NCBI GenBank assembly: GCA_913009215.1
Contig: CAJVXG010000091.1
Span: 1 to 6,467 of the forward strand
Direction of reading: 5' to 3'
Source of the DNA: an uncultured Gammaproteobacteria bacterium
GTDB taxonomy: Bacteria > Pseudomonadota > Gammaproteobacteria > Acidiferrobacterales > CAJVXG01
DNA length: 6,467 nucleotides
The translations under genes were made by a program, and so were the position numbers. Each line of letters starts with the position of its first letter. The stretch's first letter is position 1. A model generated the notes under the pieces. The model made no database searches and was not told where the DNA came from. It worked only from the letters and a program-made list of their open reading frames with translations. This document shows positions 4,688 to 6,467 of the stretch, in pieces.

Positions 4688-6467
4688 TGCATTGGCGACT
4701 GCAACAACAGGACCAGATCGCGGTGTTGACACTGGATGTGGCCGATCGTTCGGCCAATACCCTGACACAGGATGTGCTACGGGAGCTGGATCAACACCTG
4801 GATGAATTGAAGACACAGCCGATGCAGGGCCTGATCATACAGTCGGGCAAGGTAAAGAACTTTATTGTTGGCGCCGACGTTAATGAGTTTACCCGTATCA
4901 AGGATGCTGCCAGCGCCACCGAATTGGCGCGTACCGGCCAACAGGTATTTAATCGTATTGAAACCCTGCCCTTTCCGTCGGTGGCGATTATCAATGGTCA
5001 TTGTCTCGGCGGCGGTATGGAGCTGGCGCTGGCCTGCGATTATCGTCTGGCACTGGATAACGACGCCACGCGGATGGGCCTGCCCGAAGTGCGCCTGGGT
5101 ATCCATCCCGGCTTTGGTGGCACCCTGCGCCTGCCTCCGCTGGTGGGTATTCCCGCGGCGCTGGATTTGATGCTCACCGGTCGCGGTGTCCGCGTCAAGG
5201 CCGCGCGTCGTATGGGTCTGGTGGATGAGGTCGTGCCGCAACGCTACCTGCAGCGCGCGGCACTTCGGTTGCTGGCCAAGGGCCGCGCCCGCCACAAGCT
5301 GCCGTTTATGAAACGGCTTGGCGGATGGTGGCCATTGCGCAATCTGGTATACAAAATTACCCTGCGCAAACTGCGCCGGCGTGTCAACTTTGATCATTAT
5401 CCGGCACCCTTGCAGATCATCGAATTATTGAAACGACGCGCCAATGCCAATGAAGAAGCCGCATCTTTGGGTGAGCTGCTGGTGGGGCGCACCAGCCACA
5501 ACCTGGTGCATGTATTCTTGTTGGGCGAGCGACAAAAGCGTTATGGTCGTGAGCAGCAACACGACATTAAACATGTGCATGTGATCGGTGCCGGTGTCAT
5601 GGGTGGCGATATCGCTGCCTGGTCGGCGATGAAAGGATTTACGGTCAGTTTGCAGGACATGCATGCGGAAACCCTGGCGCGTGCCATGCAGCGGGCTTAT
5701 AAACTCTTTAAAATGCGCCTAAAGGCAGCCCGGCCAATACAACAGGCCATGGACCGGCTGATGCCGGATCTGAATGGCAGTGGTTTGCATCGTGCCGATC
5801 TGGTGATTGAGGCCATTATTGAAAATATCGATGCCAAGACGGGTCTGTTGCGGGATGTTGAGAAGAAAATACGACCGCAGACCATTATCGCCACGAATAC
5901 CTCCAGTATCCGTCTGGAAATACTGGCAAAGGCATTACAGGACCCATCACGACTGGTCGGTTTACATTTCTTTAACCCGGTGGCGAAAATGCAACTGATC
6001 GAAATTGTTCGCGGAGAGCAGAGCGATGAGAAAAATCTCGCCCGCATTCGCGCCTTTAGCGTGGCACTGGATCGTTTGCCACTGGATGTAAAAAGCAGCC
6101 CCGGTTTTCTGGTCAATCGTATACTGATGCCGTACTTGATCGAGGCCATGTCCATGGTGGACGAGGGCATACCACTGGCCGCCATCGACCAGGCGGCGAC
6201 CCACTACGGTATGCCCATGGGTCCGATTCTGCTGGCCGATACCGTTGGTCTGGATATTTGCTTGTCGGTGGCCGAGGTATTGTCCAAGCCCCTGGATATA
6301 GCGGTACCCGAAGGACTACGGGCCATGGTTGACAAGGGTTTGCTGGGCAAGAAGTCCGGGCGGGGTTTTTATAAATACGACAAGAATGGCCGGGCCAAAA
6401 TCCCGACGGCCAAAAAATCGAATGCCCCCATTACCGAGCGCCTGATTTTACGCCTGCTGAACGAGGC
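4687..6467 (+). CDS. fadJ: FadJ/FadB-type enoyl-CoA hydratase / 3-hydroxyacyl-CoA dehydrogenase (3' end cut off)
   Basis: Open from ATG 4687 to the window edge: 593 full codons of a protein expected to be about 700-730 residues. It carries steps two and three of beta-oxidation, hydration of enoyl-CoA and NAD-dependent oxidation of 3-hydroxyacyl-CoA. Residues about 8-190 are the crotonase domain: NFIVGAD (59-65) for the oxyanion hole, and both hydratase glutamates, Glu112 in GGGME and Glu134 in GLPE. A basic linker follows (about 199-290). The NAD-binding domain starts at VIGAGVMGG (299-307, GxGxxG 301-306), with NTSSI at 404-408. The dehydrogenase pair is His427 in LHFFNPV and Glu439 in IEIVRG, 12 apart as in E. 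coli FadB (His450, Glu462). SPGFLVNRI (471-479) begins the first C-terminal domain, ending near GRGFYKY (558-564). The second begins at ITERLILRLLNE and is cut by the edge. Start and linker resemble FadJ more than FadB, and the FadI-type partner agrees; the symbol is a best guess. Confidence 0.92.
   Translation, partial: MHWRLQQQDQIAVLTLDVADRSANTLTQDVLRELDQHLDELKTQPMQGLIIQSGKVKNFIVGADVNEFTRIKDAASATELARTGQQVFNRIETLPFPSVAIINGHCLGGGMELALACDYRLALDNDATRMGLPEVRLGIHPGFGGTLRLPPLVGIPAALDLMLTGRGVRVKAARRMGLVDEVVPQRYLQRAALRLLAKGRARHKLPFMKRLGGWWPLRNLVYKITLRKLRRRVNFDHYPAPLQIIELLKRRANANEEAASLGELLVGRTSHNLVHVFLLGERQKRYGREQQHDIKHVHVIGAGVMGGDIAAWSAMKGFTVSLQDMHAETLARAMQRAYKLFKMRLKAARPIQQAMDRLMPDLNGSGLHRADLVIEAIIENIDAKTGLLRDVEKKIRPQTIIATNTSSIRLEILAKALQDPSRLVGLHFFNPVAKMQLIEIVRGEQSDEKNLARIRAFSVALDRLPLDVKSSPGFLVNRILMPYLIEAMSMVDEGIPLAAIDQAATHYGMPMGPILLADTVGLDICLSVAEVLSKPLDIAVPEGLRAMVDKGLLGKKSGRGFYKYDKNGRAKIPTAKKSNAPITERLILRLLNE

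Noticed and set aside
4777..5397. 206-codon open frame on the minus strand
   Set aside because: It lies wholly inside the fadJ crotonase region, whose catalytic motifs are read on the + strand; the product has no recognisable motif. It is an antisense shadow.
5697..6185. 162-codon open frame on the minus strand
   Set aside because: Antisense to the fadJ dehydrogenase domain, where GxGxxG, His427 and Glu439 show that the + strand is coding.

Overview
The window looks like chromosomal DNA of a gammaproteobacterium. The evidence is a full-length FadE-type acyl-CoA dehydrogenase with its own C-terminal domain, followed by a FadI/FadJ-type thiolase and multifunctional enzyme. That enzyme set is typical of Gammaproteobacteria. 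A more exact taxon cannot be read from the sequence. There is no tRNA, rRNA, transposase, phage gene or CRISPR array.

Layout. Bases 44-208 encode a complete 54-residue rubredoxin, whose start codon overlaps the stop of a possible upstream reading frame (ATGA). Bases 209-877 contain no convincing gene. They hold an imperfect tandem array of paired short hairpins (about 321-571) that ends in a terminator-like hairpin with a T run (570-588). A related copy on the opposite strand follows (601-660), and then a leader with two G+C-rich dyads and weak promoter candidates. Bases 878-3304 encode a membrane-anchored FadE. A 90-base gap (3305-3394) contains clustered palindromes around a promoter-like -10 box. 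Bases 3395-4687 encode a FadI-type 3-ketoacyl-CoA thiolase. Its stop overlaps by one base the start of a FadJ/FadB-type hydratase-dehydrogenase, which runs off the right edge.

Working together, FadE oxidises acyl-CoA to trans-2-enoyl-CoA. The FadJ-type protein hydrates this and oxidises the product to 3-ketoacyl-CoA. The FadI-type thiolase then releases acetyl-CoA and a shortened acyl-CoA. The three genes therefore cover one complete turn of fatty-acid beta-oxidation. The thiolase and FadJ genes are translationally coupled, as expected for the two subunits of one complex. FadE may share their transcript or have its own promoter. The rubredoxin is an electron carrier set apart by the terminator-like structure, and a working link to beta-oxidation is not shown.

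I see no clearly new protein system. The parts worth a second look are non-coding: the hairpin array, the palindrome cluster before the thiolase gene and the dyads before fadE.
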